A stretch of 64,000 nt of DNA from Alcaligenaceae bacterium (lineage in GTDB: Bacteria > Pseudomonadota > Gammaproteobacteria > Burkholderiales > Burkholderiaceae_B). Shown here one piece after another: positions 1-12,540 of the stretch (positions are counted from its first letter, which is position 1; each line of letters opens with the position of its first letter). Location of the stretch: the NCBI GenBank assembly GCA_030538235.1, contig JAUNUJ010000011.1:1-64000 (forward strand), in the 5' to 3' direction. The notes under the pieces are model-generated. The model made no database searches and was not told the DNA's origin. It saw nothing but the letters and a program-made list of their open reading frames with translations. Made by a program: the position numbers and the translations under genes.

Positions 1-333
1 GGCAGGTCGTCGTCGTGGCTTGGCCTTGGGCTTGGGCTCAGGTTCAGGCTCAGGGGCTACAACTTCTTCTGACGATTCCACAAGCTCTTCCGCTGCCGGT
101 AAATTAGGATCTTCTAACTGCTCACCAAGCGGCATAGGCGCTTCCGGTGCGAAAAATGCCACCTCAACAATTTGTTCATCGGTATCTGCCGCCTGTGGTG
201 CGTGGATGGCATGACTATAATTAATCAAAGCAATAGTTCCGCCAAACAAAGCACCCACACATAAGGCACTAATCAGGCGAACCGACCAGGTTGATTCCGG
301 GTAAATATAGTTTGATTTTCGCTGCTCTTTCAA
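1..333 (-). CDS. tonB: TonB-like energy transducer, N-terminal part (gene runs off window start)
   Basis: The 111 visible codons encode a short basic cytoplasmic tail, one hydrophobic segment at about residues 18-40 (WSVRLISALCVGALFGG...), an acidic stretch, and then a Pro-Glu/Pro-Lys run (PEPEPEPKPKAKPRRRP). This is the usual TonB layout: inner-membrane anchor followed by a rigid Pro-rich periplasmic spacer. The C-terminal receptor-contacting domain lies outside the window. No ATG exists in frame after the upstream stop, so the start is taken as TTG at 333. TonB passes proton-motive-force energy to outer-membrane siderophore and heme receptors. A Fur box just upstream agrees with iron control. 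Confidence 0.8.
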   Translation of the reverse strand, partial: MKEQRKSNYIYPESTWSVRLISALCVGALFGGTIALINYSHAIHAPQAADTDEQIVEVAFFAPEAPMPLGEQLEDPNLPAAEELVESSEEVVAPEPEPEPKPKAKPRRRPA

Positions 334-386
334 TTTTATAGAAGTTGCTTTTTAACAACTTTTTACTGGCTTCTGACATAAAAGCA

Positions 387-405
387 AATGATAACAATTA
401 TCATT
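387..405 (-). promoter_or_regulatory. Fur box upstream of tonB
   Basis: The sequence is a perfect 8-3-8 inverted repeat, AATGATAA-CAA-TTATCATT. It closely matches the 19-bp Fur consensus and lies 54 bases before the tonB start. Iron-loaded Fur would repress tonB here. Confidence 0.85.
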
Positions 406-458
406 ACCCATGTCTAGCATTTATATCATTAAAAGATTTCTTGCCTAGAAACGCAAAA

Positions 459-492
459 CACCTAGCACGGAACAAGTCCGAGCTAGGTGTCG
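459..492 (-). terminator. Hairpin between cspA and tonB, probable cspA terminator
   Basis: A stem of about 14 bp (ACACCTAGCACGGA against TCCGAGCTAGGTGT, one mismatch) is followed on the minus strand by a short GTTTTG tract. It lies about 115 bases after the cold-shock gene stop and before the tonB promoter. The U-tract is weak. Confidence 0.6.
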
Positions 493-606
493 TAGTCTGT
501 ACAGTTTTTAAAGTAATTAATTAACTAATAATCATAGCCAACAATTATAGCTAGTAAAAGCTGATAATTTTATAACTTGAATAGCTTAAGTAATTACTAG
601 TTAAAA

Positions 607-822
607 CTACTTAGATACCGGAGTAACTTCTTTGGCTTGAGGACCTTTAGGGCCGTCAGCAACTACAAAGCTTACTTCCTGGTTTTCTTCTAATGTACGG
701 TAACCGTCTGATTCGATATCAGTGTGGTGTACGAATAAATCCTGACCACCTGAAGATGGTTTGATGAAACCAAAACCTTTTTGATTGTTAAACCACTTAA
801 CAACGCCGTTTTCTCTTGACAT
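607..822 (-). CDS. Cold-shock domain protein (CspA family)
   Basis: This 71-residue protein is a single cold-shock OB-fold, normal length for the family. It carries both nucleic-acid-binding motifs: RNP1 (KGFGFI, residues 15-20) and RNP2 (DLFVHH, 28-33). Such proteins bind single-stranded RNA or DNA and act as RNA chaperones, either in the cold or constitutively. It is monocistronic, with about 165 bases of upstream non-coding DNA after the clpB terminator, enough for the long 5' leader common in csp genes. Sequence alone does not say whether it is cold-inducible. Confidence 0.93.
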   Translation of the reverse strand: MSRENGVVKWFNNQKGFGFIKPSSGGQDLFVHHTDIESDGYRTLEENQEVSFVVADGPKGPQAKEVTPVSK

Positions 823-986
823 GTATAACTCTCGTAAAACTAAATAACCAAAATGAATTCTAATTTACTTAAATTACGATAATATGACTAAAAGGCAAAA
901 GAATTTGGCTGTGGTAAAACTATCGATGTCAAAGTAATTCAGAAGTCAATCACAGTGTACATTAACTACGCACCTTTTAAATACAA

Positions 987-1020
987 AAAAACCCTTAATT
1001 GTTAAATATTAAGGGTTTTC
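987..1020 (-). terminator. Rho-independent terminator of clpB
   Basis: The stem AACCCTTAA/TTAAGGGTT has an A/T-rich loop. On the minus strand it is followed by a run of seven T. It sits 36 bases after the clpB stop. A T-tract on the plus side could make it bidirectional. Confidence 0.85.
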
Positions 1021-1055
1021 CTGATAAAGTGTTTGTTTTTAATCAACAAAAAGGC

Positions 1056-3629
1056 TTATCGCTTGTTAAAAACAAGTTCATCGTCTTTGGCATCGACCTC
1101 GATCACATCTTTTTCACCAAACTTACCCTCAAGGATTAGCTTAGATAACGGGTTTTCAACCTTTTGCTGAATTGCACGCTTGAGAGGTCTAGCACCGAAG
1201 ACCGGATCAAAACCTGCTTGTGCCAAAACAGCTAAAGCCGCATCAGTCATTTCAAGATCCATTTCCATGGTTTGAACACGTTCGATTAGACGATCAATCT
1301 GAATCTTCGCGATCGCTTCGATGTTTTTCTGATCCAAGGAGTGGAAAACCACCACCTCATCAATACGGTTTAAAAACTCAGGTCGGAAGGATTGCTTAAC
1401 CTCTTCCCAAACCACGGCTTTGACCACTTCATAAGGTTCACCTTGCATTTGCTGAATATACTCTGAACCGAGGTTAGAGGTCATAATAATCACAGTATTT
1501 CTAAAGCTGACTGTACGACCCTGACCATCAGTTAAACGACCATCATCCAAGACTTGCAGCAGCACGTTAAATACATCCGGATGCGCTTTTTCAACTTCAT
1601 CAAGTAAAATCACACTATACGGTTTGCGACGCACTGCCTCAGTTAAATAACCGCCCTCTTCGTAACCGACATAACCCGGAGGCGCTCCGATTAAACGAGC
1701 CACTGAGTGTTTCTCCATAAATTCACTCATATCGATGCGGATCATATGATCATCCGAATCAAAGAGGAAATTTGCCAGACTCTTGGTCAACTCAGTTTTA
1801 CCCACACCGGTAGGACCCAAGAAGAGGAAGGAACCATAAGGTCGATTCGGATCGGCTAAACCGGAACGAGAACGTCGAATGGCATTAGAAATCAGATTAA
1901 CTGCTTCATCTTGACCCACCACGCGCTGCTGCAACTTGTCTTCCATCGTCAGAAGCTTAGAGCGCTCACCCTGCATCATTTTGGACACTGGAATACCAGT
2001 GGCACGTGAGACCACTTCAGCGATTTCCTCAGAACCCACTTCAGTACGCAAGAGTCGTGGTTTTTCTTCGGAGGCTACGGCTTCTGCTTCTTTTAAGCGA
2101 CGCTCAAGATCCGGCAATAAGCTGTATTGAATTTCAGCTAATTTTTCGAACTCACCATTACGCTGACACTCGGCCATTTCGGCACGGGCTTTTTCGATTT
2201 CCTCTTTGATTGATTGAGCACCCTGAACTGCGGCTTTCTCCGCTTTCCAGACCTCTTCGTAATCATTGTATTCACGCTGTAATTGCTCCAGCTCGAATTC
2301 AATATTTTTAAGATGACGCTTGGAAGCATCGTCTTCTTCCTTGCGCACCGCTTCGCGTTCAATCTTCAACTGAATAATGCGACGATCGAGTTTATCCATC
2401 ACCTCAGGCTTAGAGTCGATCTCCATACGGATACGAGCCGCAGCCTCGTCAATCAAGTCAATGGCCTTGTCAGGCAAGAAACGATCAGTAATATAGCGAT
2501 GCGACAGCTCAGCCGCAGCCACAATAGCCGGGTCAGTAATCAGCACCCCGTGGTGAACCTCATAACGCTCCTTAAGGCCGCGCAGAATGGCAATGGTTGA
2601 CTCCACATCGGGCTCACCCACTAAGACCTTTTGGAAACGACGTTCTAACGCAGCGTCCTTTTCGATGTACTGACGATACTCATCCAAAGTGGTTGCGCCC
2701 ACACAATGCAACTCGCCACGCGCCAAGGCAGGCTTCAACATATTGCCCGCATCCATGGCACCTTCGGCCTTACCGGCACCGACCATGGTATGCAACTCAT
2801 CAATGAAGACGATATTTTGACCGTCATCTTGTGAGAGCTCTTTAAGAACCGCTTTGAGGCGCTCTTCAAACTCACCGCGGAACTTAGCACCGGCTAGCAA
2901 AGCTGCCAAGTCTAATGACAACACGCGTTTACCGCGCAAGGTCTCAGGCACCTCGTTATTGATAATACGCTGAGCTAAACCCTCAACAATGGCAGTTTTA
3001 CCCACGCCGGGCTCACCAATCAGCACCGGATTGTTTTTAGTTCGACGTTGAAGAATCTGAATCACGCGGCGAATTTCATCATCACGACCAATCACCGGAT
3101 CAAGCTTACCTAAACGAGCGCGCTCAGTCAGATCCAAGGTGTATTTCTTGAGAGCCTCACGGTTCGACTCACCCTCAGCATCCATCACATTGTCGCCGCC
3201 ACGTACATCATCAATTGCCTTAATTAAGGCCGCTTTGTTCATACCGGCAGATTGCAAAGCACGACCCGCCGGGCCCTTGTCATCAGCCAAAACCAATAAA
3301 AAGAGCTCACTGGCCACGAACTCGTCGCCACGATCAAGCGCTTCCTTGTCCGTGCGGTTTAATAAATTATTTAAATCTCTACTGATTTGTAGATTGGTAT
3401 TACCAGTGACCTGCGTCAACTGACTAATCTCAATATCCAAGGCACTGCGTAGACTGTTGACCTGCACCCCGGCACGTGCCAACAAACTACCGGCACCGCT
3501 ATCGGGATCAGAAATAAGGGCCATTAGCACATGCACCGGCTCGATATACGCATTGTCATGGTGTACAGCAAGACTTTGAGCATCACCCAAAGCCTGTTGG
3601 AACTTGGTTGTTAATTTGTCAAATCTCAT
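1056..3629 (-). CDS. clpB: ClpB disaggregase (Hsp100 AAA+ chaperone)
   Basis: ClpB is a hexameric ATPase that extracts polypeptides from aggregates together with DnaK/DnaJ/GrpE in the cytoplasm. At 857 residues it is full length. Visible parts are the Clp N-domain (about 1-145), the first AAA+ module with Walker A GEPGVGKT (205-212), the coiled-coil middle domain (about 400-520) that separates ClpB from ClpA/ClpC, and the second AAA+ module with GPTGVGKT (about 605-612) followed by the C-terminal D2-small domain. The ATG at 3629 has an AAGGTG ribosome site. It is a single-gene unit with a heat-shock-type promoter upstream. Confidence 0.98.
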   Translation of the reverse strand: MRFDKLTTKFQQALGDAQSLAVHHDNAYIEPVHVLMALISDPDSGAGSLLARAGVQVNSLRSALDIEISQLTQVTGNTNLQISRDLNNLLNRTDKEALDRGDEFVASELFLLVLADDKGPAGRALQSAGMNKAALIKAIDDVRGGDNVMDAEGESNREALKKYTLDLTERARLGKLDPVIGRDDEIRRVIQILQRRTKNNPVLIGEPGVGKTAIVEGLAQRIINNEVPETLRGKRVLSLDLAALLAGAKFRGEFEERLKAVLKELSQDDGQNIVFIDELHTMVGAGKAEGAMDAGNMLKPALARGELHCVGATTLDEYRQYIEKDAALERRFQKVLVGEPDVESTIAILRGLKERYEVHHGVLITDPAIVAAAELSHRYITDRFLPDKAIDLIDEAAARIRMEIDSKPEVMDKLDRRIIQLKIEREAVRKEEDDASKRHLKNIEFELEQLQREYNDYEEVWKAEKAAVQGAQSIKEEIEKARAEMAECQRNGEFEKLAEIQYSLLPDLERRLKEAEAVASEEKPRLLRTEVGSEEIAEVVSRATGIPVSKMMQGERSKLLTMEDKLQQRVVGQDEAVNLISNAIRRSRSGLADPNRPYGSFLFLGPTGVGKTELTKSLANFLFDSDDHMIRIDMSEFMEKHSVARLIGAPPGYVGYEEGGYLTEAVRRKPYSVILLDEVEKAHPDVFNVLLQVLDDGRLTDGQGRTVSFRNTVIIMTSNLGSEYIQQMQGEPYEVVKAVVWEEVKQSFRPEFLNRIDEVVVFHSLDQKNIEAIAKIQIDRLIERVQTMEMDLEMTDAALAVLAQAGFDPVFGARPLKRAIQQKVENPLSKLILEGKFGEKDVIEVDAKDDELVFNKR

Positions 3630-3729
3630 GGTTGATACACCTTAATAAATGATTTTGGGAATGAGCGACCAATGGTTTAAGCTTGGACTAATGCAGTATA
3701 AATAACCCACTCCCTATGATGTTTTACTA

Positions 3730-3756
3730 GATAAGGTGATTTTGATTTATTTCAAG
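3730..3756 (-). promoter_or_regulatory. Sigma-32-like heat-shock promoter of clpB
   Basis: On the minus strand the sequence reads CTTGAAA, 13 bases, then CCTTATC. This fits the sigma-32 pattern (CTTGAAA, 11-16 bases, CCCATnT) with an exact -35 and a partial -10. It lies about 100 bases upstream of clpB, a classic sigma-32 target. Confidence 0.6.
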
Positions 3757-3844
3757 GGCTTTTCATGTGATTTAAAAATTAATTTGCTACACTCAATCTC
3801 AGTTTCATTCTACTTGCGATTTACTTCCCACAATTCAAGTTCTT

Positions 3845-4456
3845 ATGTATAAACATTTTCCTACGCCCCATTTTGTTGTTCTGGATACTTGTGTATTAAT
3901 TTCCAATACGGTCAGAAAACTGCTGATACGCATGGCTCAGCATCAATGCATTGCGCCGGTCTGGGGCGAGTATATCGGCGAAGAATGGCGTCGCAACATC
4001 CCGAAAATCTGGGATGTCAGTGAGGACTTTGCTGATCGTGAGTGGAATTTTATGCAACAACAATTCCCCGCTGCCAATATGGGCGTGGTGCATCAGTTTG
4101 AAGAAAATTTACGGCACAGTGATGAAAAAGATCATCATGTCATCGCTTGCGGACTAAGTATGCAAGAAAAGGCCCCCGATCAAGCCATTTCAATTATTAC
4201 TTGGAACTTAAAAGACTTTGCTCGACGGGAGATTCGTGACTTAGGCTTGTATTTATATAGCCCCGATCAACTACTCTCGATGTTATGGGCGGATCACAAA
4301 GAGTTAATGATCGATTTATTTGAATTCTTTGCAATTGACGCGATGGAAGTCGGTCGACCGGAGTTAACCGTACCCGAGTTCCTTAAGCGCGAGCGTCTTT
4401 TTGCTCTTAAAAAGCTCTATGAAGCAGAGCTTGAACCACGAGTCTTAATAAATTAA
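3845..4456 (+). CDS. PIN-domain protein (putative ribonuclease), orphan
   Basis: This 203-residue protein starts with a PIN fold: VVLDTCVLIS carries the first acidic residue (D14), with further likely metal ligands at E46/E47 (GEEWRR), D96 (KDHHVI) and N121/D124 (WNLKDF). PIN domains are Mg2+-dependent RNases, often VapC toxins. It is longer than a typical VapC (about 130 aa), with a charged helical C-terminal tail from about 140. No antitoxin-like small ORF is directly upstream; the 215 bases before it hold the clpB promoter. A housekeeping RNase or a solitary toxin-like gene are both possible. It converges with fbpC through a shared terminator. Confidence 0.75.
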   Translation: MYKHFPTPHFVVLDTCVLISNTVRKLLIRMAQHQCIAPVWGEYIGEEWRRNIPKIWDVSEDFADREWNFMQQQFPAANMGVVHQFEENLRHSDEKDHHVIACGLSMQEKAPDQAISIITWNLKDFARREIRDLGLYLYSPDQLLSMLWADHKELMIDLFEFFAIDAMEVGRPELTVPEFLKRERLFALKKLYEAELEPRVLIN

Positions 4457-4467
4457 AAACAAACACA

Positions 4468-4516
4468 AAAAAACGGCGATTGGGGGATTATCGATTCATC
4501 CTAACGCCATTTTTAA
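4468..4516. terminator. Bidirectional terminator between the PIN gene and fbpC
   Basis: An imperfect GGCG...CGCC stem is flanked by an A-run on the left and a T-run on the right, lying between two convergent genes. It can serve both strands. Confidence 0.6.
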
Positions 4517-4530
4517 ACAAATCTAGCAGC

Positions 4531-5310
4531 TTAAGCGGTTTGCAAATCAACCGGGCAGTAGTCCGGATATCTAGCCGCCGGATCCAATAAACTGGCACCT
4601 ACCTCTTGAATGTCATCTAAAGTTGCTTGTTTATCCTGATTTTCAATCCAACGACTCAAGTGACCACAATGCATCCAAGCAATTCGATCGCCCATAGCCA
4701 ATGCTTCTGATTGATGGTGCGTCACCAGAATCGCTGATAATTGATTTTGCTTGAGAATATCACGCACTTCCATGGCTAAACGCTCACGGGTATCCACGTC
4801 CAGATTGGAAAACGCCTCATCTAAAAGCAACAATCTAGGCTGTGGAGCAATAGCACGAGCCAAGGCCACGCGCTGTTGTTGACCACCTGACAGCTCATGC
4901 GGATAACGCTTAATAAACTGAGTTAAACCGACCAAATGCAGCATCTCTTCGACACGCTCCGTAGCAGCCTTTTTGTCCCACTTGTGCAAGCCGAAACGGA
5001 TGTTATTTTCAACACTGAGATGAGGAAAAAGTGCATAGTCTTGGAACATCATACCGATATGGCGCTCTTCGGGCGCCAGCATACGACCGGGCACCGAAAG
5101 CACCCTATCCTCTAGCAAAATACGACCAGCGGTAATCGGTTCAAAGCCGGCAATAGCACGTAACACCGTGGTTTTACCGCAGCCTGAGGGTCCTAAAAGA
5201 CAGACAATCTCACCCGCTTCCAGATTCATACTGAAATCATGAACCACGCGGTTACTGCTATTGCCGTTGCCATAAACCACATCGACTTGTTCTAAGGTCA
5301 ATAAACTCAT
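4531..5310 (-). CDS. fbpC: Ferric iron ABC transporter, ATP-binding subunit (FbpC/FutC type)
   Basis: This 259-residue ABC ATPase has Walker A GPSGCGKT (40-47), a Q-loop in MMFQDYALFPH (about 88-97), signature LSGGQQQ (140-146), Walker B LLLLDEA (160-166) and a switch His in VTHH (about 198). The IGMMFQDYALFPHLSV segment is typical of the iron(III)/spermidine/sulfate importer class. It powers uptake through the FbpB-like permease, whose stop lies two bases before this start. Its C-terminal regulatory domain is short. Confidence 0.9.
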   Translation of the reverse strand: MSLLTLEQVDVVYGNGNSSNRVVHDFSMNLEAGEIVCLLGPSGCGKTTVLRAIAGFEPITAGRILLEDRVLSVPGRMLAPEERHIGMMFQDYALFPHLSVENNIRFGLHKWDKKAATERVEEMLHLVGLTQFIKRYPHELSGGQQQRVALARAIAPQPRLLLLDEAFSNLDVDTRERLAMEVRDILKQNQLSAILVTHHQSEALAMGDRIAWMHCGHLSRWIENQDKQATLDDIQEVGASLLDPAARYPDYCPVDLQTA

Positions 5311-5312
5311 AA

Positions 5313-6974
5313 TTAATACTTTATTTTATCTTGGCTACGCGCCAGAAAAATCACCGGAATTAAGCCCACAGCGATAATTAATAAGGCGGCAATCACACCC
5401 TCTTCATACGTGCCGCGAGCGGCTTCAGCATAAAGCCAGGTAGCCAGTGTCTCAAAATTCATCGGACGCAATAAAAGTGTAATCGATAACTCTTTCATCG
5501 TATCCACAAATACCAATAAGGCACCGGTCCCAATCGCCGGTTTTAAAAGGGGTAAATGCACTCTAAAAAAAGTCCGCGCATAACTCTGCCCCAAGCTGCG
5601 TGAAGCGGTATCCAATTGCTGAGGAATACGCTCATAACCGGCCTCTAAAGAACCAATGGTCATCGCTAAAAAACGCACCATATAAGCAATTACTAAACCG
5701 CCGACACCACCCATAATATAGAGTTGCGGTGGCCAACTAAAGACCGACGTCATAAAGCCCGCAATCGCTGAATCAGCCCAAGCATAAGGTGTTAACAAAC
5801 CTATCGCTAAGACCGTGCCCGGAATGGCATAACCCAAGCTACCGATACGACCGTAAAGCTTTTTAAATTTAAAGCGCGGATCGCGCATTACCCAGACAAT
5901 CAGTAAACCCACAGTAACCGTAATCAACGTAGCAACGACTGATACATAGATTGTATTCCAGGCGCTTTTCCATAAATTAGAAGAAATTTCTTGACCTTGG
6001 GCCAGACGCTTATAAGCCTCCCAACTGAGATACCAAACCGGGGCAATAAAGCCTAAAACAATTGGCACCCAACAATACAGCATGGCGGCGATGCCTTTCC
6101 ACCCCTTAAGCTCGCGAGGTTTAACCGTACTCATACGTTGCGTATTACTGAAACGCTGACGGCGGCGTGCATGGCGCTCAATATAGATCAATAACACCAC
6201 CACGCCCATCATGATACAAGCGATTTGGGCCGCCCCGCCTAAATTCGAACGCGCTACCCAAGTATTAAAAATTGAAGTAGTCAGTGTCTGAATCCCTAAA
6301 AATTCAGACGCGCCGATATCATTTAGTGTTTCCAGTAGCGCTAAAACGACACCAATCACAATGGCCGGACGAGCTAAAGGCAGAATTAATCTAAAAAACG
6401 CTTGGCGCGGTGTGCAGCCGAGGATACGTGCCGCTTCAATCAAATTCACCGGTTGATTAATAAACATGGCCCGTGTGGCGAAATACACATAGGGATAAAG
6501 CGACATACTCATAACCAGTATCGCTCCCCACATCGAACGTGCATCAGGCAAACGAAAATCGCGCGGCGAGGTATAGCCAAGCAAATCACGGATAAAGCCT
6601 TGAATCGGCCCCAAGGGATGCAGTAAATCCACATAGGCGAAGGCCATAATATAGGCCGGCAAACTAAGCGGCAGCAATAAAGCCCAAAGCAATACTTTGC
6701 GTGTCGGGAAATAAAACGCAGTGACCAACCACGACGTGGTAGTCCCGATAACAGACACCACGATCGCCACACCCAACAACAAGATGATGGTGTTTTTGGT
6801 GGCGGTCGGCAAGACATAGCGCAATAGATTGGACCAGTGATCCACACCTGAACTTAGCGAATGCACTGCCAGTGCCGCGATGGGTAAAAAAACGATGAGT
6901 ACAAAAACAAGCGCAAGGCTGGAACTAAAACTCCAACCTTGCACCTTTTGTAGCTTGGCTTGATTACTTGACAT
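5313..6974 (-). CDS. fbpB: Ferric iron ABC transporter, fused permease (FbpB type)
   Basis: This 553-residue inner-membrane protein has about twelve hydrophobic segments arranged as two homologous halves, as in FbpB/SfuB, where one chain forms the whole channel. Each half has the EAA-type loop that contacts the ATPase: EAARILGCTPRQAFFRLILPLARPA (second residue block near 180-205), and LDTASRSLGQSYARTFFRVHLPLLKPA in the C-terminal half. It lies between the binding-protein gene (44 bases upstream) and the ATPase gene (2 bases downstream), so the three form one fbpABC operon. Confidence 0.92.
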   Translation of the reverse strand: MSSNQAKLQKVQGWSFSSSLALVFVLIVFLPIAALAVHSLSSGVDHWSNLLRYVLPTATKNTIILLLGVAIVVSVIGTTTSWLVTAFYFPTRKVLLWALLLPLSLPAYIMAFAYVDLLHPLGPIQGFIRDLLGYTSPRDFRLPDARSMWGAILVMSMSLYPYVYFATRAMFINQPVNLIEAARILGCTPRQAFFRLILPLARPAIVIGVVLALLETLNDIGASEFLGIQTLTTSIFNTWVARSNLGGAAQIACIMMGVVVLLIYIERHARRRQRFSNTQRMSTVKPRELKGWKGIAAMLYCWVPIVLGFIAPVWYLSWEAYKRLAQGQEISSNLWKSAWNTIYVSVVATLITVTVGLLIVWVMRDPRFKFKKLYGRIGSLGYAIPGTVLAIGLLTPYAWADSAIAGFMTSVFSWPPQLYIMGGVGGLVIAYMVRFLAMTIGSLEAGYERIPQQLDTASRSLGQSYARTFFRVHLPLLKPAIGTGALLVFVDTMKELSITLLLRPMNFETLATWLYAEAARGTYEEGVIAALLIIAVGLIPVIFLARSQDKIKY

Positions 6975-7018
6975 TTGAGCTACTAAAAATTCTCCAAGCT
7001 AGCTATTTTACAAAATAA

Positions 7019-8041
7019 TTACTGATCATAGCCGACTTTATCAACTAATTCACTCGCTTCTTGACGATGTTTGGCAATTTCCAAGATATGAAGGTCGTCA
7101 ATCACCAATTCACCAAAGCTAGCGACCACCGGATCTAGCTCAACACCTTCGCGTACCGGGTATTCGTAGTTACTCTTGGCATACATGGATTGACCCTTTT
7201 CGGAAATCAGGAAATCCAGTAGTTTAACCGCATTGTCCAGGTTAGGCGCATTTTTAGCAATCGCGGCGCCGGTAATATTGGCGTGCGTGCCATTGGATTT
7301 TGAATTAGCAAAGGTTGGGCGAATCACATTGATCGCCTCACCCCATTGGTACTGATCCGTGCCTGCTTCAGCATTTTTCATGCGACCCACATAGTAGGCA
7401 TTGCCAATCGCAACATCACAAATACCGGCTAGAATATCACGCGCGCCTTCACGATCACCACCGGCGGCTTTGCGAGCTAGGTTGTTTTTAAGACCAGTCA
7501 ACCACTCTTCTGCTGCCTCAACGCCATCATGCGCAATTTTAGCGGCAATTAAACTAGTATTGTATGGGTGCTGTCCAGAGCGTGAGCATAACTTGCCCTT
7601 GTACTTAGGATCCGCCAAATCCTCATAGGTCATTTCTTTAATATCCAAGTCTTTAGAGACATAGACAATACGATCACGTAAGGACAAAGCATACCAGTGC
7701 TTATTTGGATCTTTAAAGGCCGTCGGCACATGTTCTTCTAATTCCGGTGACACAATCTCCTGAGTCAAACCGGCATCTACCACATCTAATAAACGACCGA
7801 TATCAACCGTCATTAAAACGTCTGCAGGTGAATTAACACCTTCGGAGCTGACTCGTTCGGTTAGACCGTCTTTAACGAAAACGGTGTTCGCCTTGATGCC
7901 GGTGTCCTTGGTAAATTCATCCAATAACGGTTGAATCAGACCAGGTTCACGTGTGGTGTAGATATTTACTTCATCGGCAATCGCATTAAAAGACGCAATA
8001 CTTAACACCGCTGTGGCAAATATAGAAGAAACCTTAAACAT
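7019..8041 (-). CDS. fbpA: Periplasmic ferric iron-binding protein (FbpA type)
   Basis: This is an extracellular solute-binding protein of the iron(III) class. From the chosen start it has 340 residues: a Sec signal peptide (MFKVSSIFATAVLSIASFNAIA, cleaved before DEVNIYTTREP) and the mature FbpA-like opening VNIYTTREPGLIQPLLDEF. Two Tyr residues near the C-terminal third (GNAYYVGRM) match the tandem Tyr iron ligands of this family. A longer reading frame begins 16 codons earlier, but GGAGAGAG lies directly before the ATG at 8041 and the signal peptide starts there. It is first in the fbpABC operon, with a Fur-like site upstream. Confidence 0.93.
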   Translation of the reverse strand: MFKVSSIFATAVLSIASFNAIADEVNIYTTREPGLIQPLLDEFTKDTGIKANTVFVKDGLTERVSSEGVNSPADVLMTVDIGRLLDVVDAGLTQEIVSPELEEHVPTAFKDPNKHWYALSLRDRIVYVSKDLDIKEMTYEDLADPKYKGKLCSRSGQHPYNTSLIAAKIAHDGVEAAEEWLTGLKNNLARKAAGGDREGARDILAGICDVAIGNAYYVGRMKNAEAGTDQYQWGEAINVIRPTFANSKSNGTHANITGAAIAKNAPNLDNAVKLLDFLISEKGQSMYAKSNYEYPVREGVELDPVVASFGELVIDDLHILEIAKHRQEASELVDKVGYDQ

Positions 8042-8057
8042 ACTCTCTCCATGTAAA

Positions 8058-8078
8058 TGAGAATTATTAACATTCTCA
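8058..8078 (-). promoter_or_regulatory. Fur-like operator upstream of fbpA
   Basis: TGAGAAT-TATTAAC-ATTCTCA has perfect 7-bp arms around 7 bases. This agrees with two overlapping 7-1-7 Fur sites offset by six bases. It lies just before the fbpA ribosome site. Confidence 0.7.
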
Positions 8079-8126
8079 ATTATACGCATAGTTATTATTT
8101 AATTTCAAGTATTTTTTGGCAAAGAA

Positions 8127-8151
8127 ATAAAAAAAGACTGCCAAAGCAGTC
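8127..8151 (-). terminator. Terminator of the pyrG-kdsA-eno-ftsB operon
   Basis: GACTGC-CAAA-GCAGTC followed on the minus strand by seven T. It sits about 60 bases after the ftsB stop. Confidence 0.88.
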
Positions 8152-8208
8152 AATTGAATGTCTTGAAATAATTAGCCTACATACAGCAATAATTGACATA
8201 AAGAAAAA

Positions 8209-8496
8209 CTAATTTTCAAGCTCTTTATCGCTCACCAATTGGATCAGGTACTCGTCATTACCAAGTAGATTCAACTGAGTTCGCGCACGCTCTTCAAGCG
8301 CTTCAGTACCACCGCGTAGATCGTCAATTTCCGCTTGCATGGCATTATTTCGAGCTTCCAGCGCTTTGTTACGCTGTAACTGAGCATCTAACTGCTGCCC
8401 CAATACATCAAGCTGTGCATAGCCGGAATCCCCCCAACGCAGAGGGATTTGAATGGCTATGCAAGCTAGCACGATGATTAAAAGCAGCAGCCTCAT
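8209..8496 (-). CDS. ftsB: Cell division protein FtsB
   Basis: This 95-residue bitopic protein has a short cytoplasmic start, one membrane segment (residues 2-20, RLLLLIIVLACIAIQIPL) and a coiled coil (about 30-70) ending in the family's acidic tail. It forms the FtsQLB complex that activates septal peptidoglycan synthesis. Location directly after eno is conserved in beta- and gammaproteobacteria and supports the call. It lies 32 bases from eno, in the same operon. Confidence 0.93.
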   Translation of the reverse strand: MRLLLLIIVLACIAIQIPLRWGDSGYAQLDVLGQQLDAQLQRNKALEARNNAMQAEIDDLRGGTEALEERARTQLNLLGNDEYLIQLVSDKELEN

Positions 8497-8528
8497 TACT
8501 TCGATTAAAACCGCGTGATCACTTAGAA

Positions 8529-9833
<1,305 letters not shown>

Positions 9834-9880
9834 CTAAATAAAAAATTCGTAATTTTAGGTAATTAATCAGCTAAAGAAAA

Positions 9881-10737
9881 TCAGAGACCAAAGTCATTTT
9901 CAAGCAAGGGTTGAGACTTGACTGTCTCATCTAATACTTTAAGGGTCTGCAGCAACGCCTTCATGCTATTTAAAGGCACTGCATTAGGACCATCAGACAA
10001 AGCATTGCTCGGGTCCGGATGGGTTTCCATAAATAAACCGCTGATACCCACAGCCACTGCCGCTCTAGCCAAAACCGGTACAAACTCACGTTGACCGCCT
10101 GATGAAGTACCCTGACCACCCGGTAGTTGTACCGAGTGAGTTGCATCAAAGACGACCGGACAGTCTGTCTGACGCATCAAAGCCAATGAGCGCATATCGG
10201 AGACCAGATTGTTATAACCAAAACTGGCACCACGCTCACAGACCAATAAATTCTTGCCGTCGCCACCCGCTTCAAGGGCTGCTTCACGGGCCTTATTGAC
10301 GACCTGCAACATATCTAAAGGCGCCAAAAACTGACCCTTTTTAATATTGACCGGCTTCAAAGTCGCGGCACAAGCGCGAATAAAATCGGTTTGGCGACAT
10401 AAAAAAGCCGGTGTCTGTAATACATCCACCGCCTCGGCAACCGCAGCTACCTGTGTTTGATCATGCACATCGGTCAGCACCGGCACCCCAAGTGTCTCGC
10501 GCACATCGGCAAGAATCTGCAGACCTTCGGCCATTCCTAAACCGCGAAATGACGCACTTGAACTGCGATTGGCCTTGTCAAAAGAGCTTTTAAAAATAAA
10601 AGGAATTTGCAGCTCATCAGTGATCGCCTTTAACTCAGCGGCGATATCCATAATCATGGCTCGCGATTCAATCACACAAGGACCGGCAATTAAGAAGAAA
10701 GGCTTATCTAGACCTACCTCATATCCTGCTAAATTCA

Positions 10738-10738
<1 letters not shown>
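9881..10738 (-). CDS. kdsA: 3-deoxy-8-phosphooctulonate (KDO-8-P) synthase
   Basis: KdsA condenses PEP with arabinose-5-phosphate to make KDO-8-P for the inner core of lipopolysaccharide, so the organism has an LPS outer membrane. At 285 residues it is normal length, with [15 protein letters not shown] near the N-terminus, [12 protein letters not shown] (phosphate and substrate binding) and the C-terminal [20 protein letters not shown]. Its ATG overlaps the pyrG stop (TAATG), indicating translational coupling. Confidence 0.97.
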
Positions 10739-12393
<1,655 letters not shown>

Positions 12394-12485
12394 CTAAGGG
12401 CCTAGCTGGAAATTTAGATTATAGCCGAGAGAGGCTGATTATTTCACTATAAAGTCATAGTGTATTAAATTTAATGCAGCAAATA

Positions 12486-12523
12486 AAAACCCCCGAATTC
12501 GTTAAATCATAACTCGGGGGTCT
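12486..12523 (-). terminator. Terminator of the cupin gene
   Basis: CCCCCGA...TCGGGGG stem with five T after it on the minus strand, 20 bases past the cupin stop. Confidence 0.85.
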
Positions 12524-12540
12524 GACTATCAGTGAGCTAA

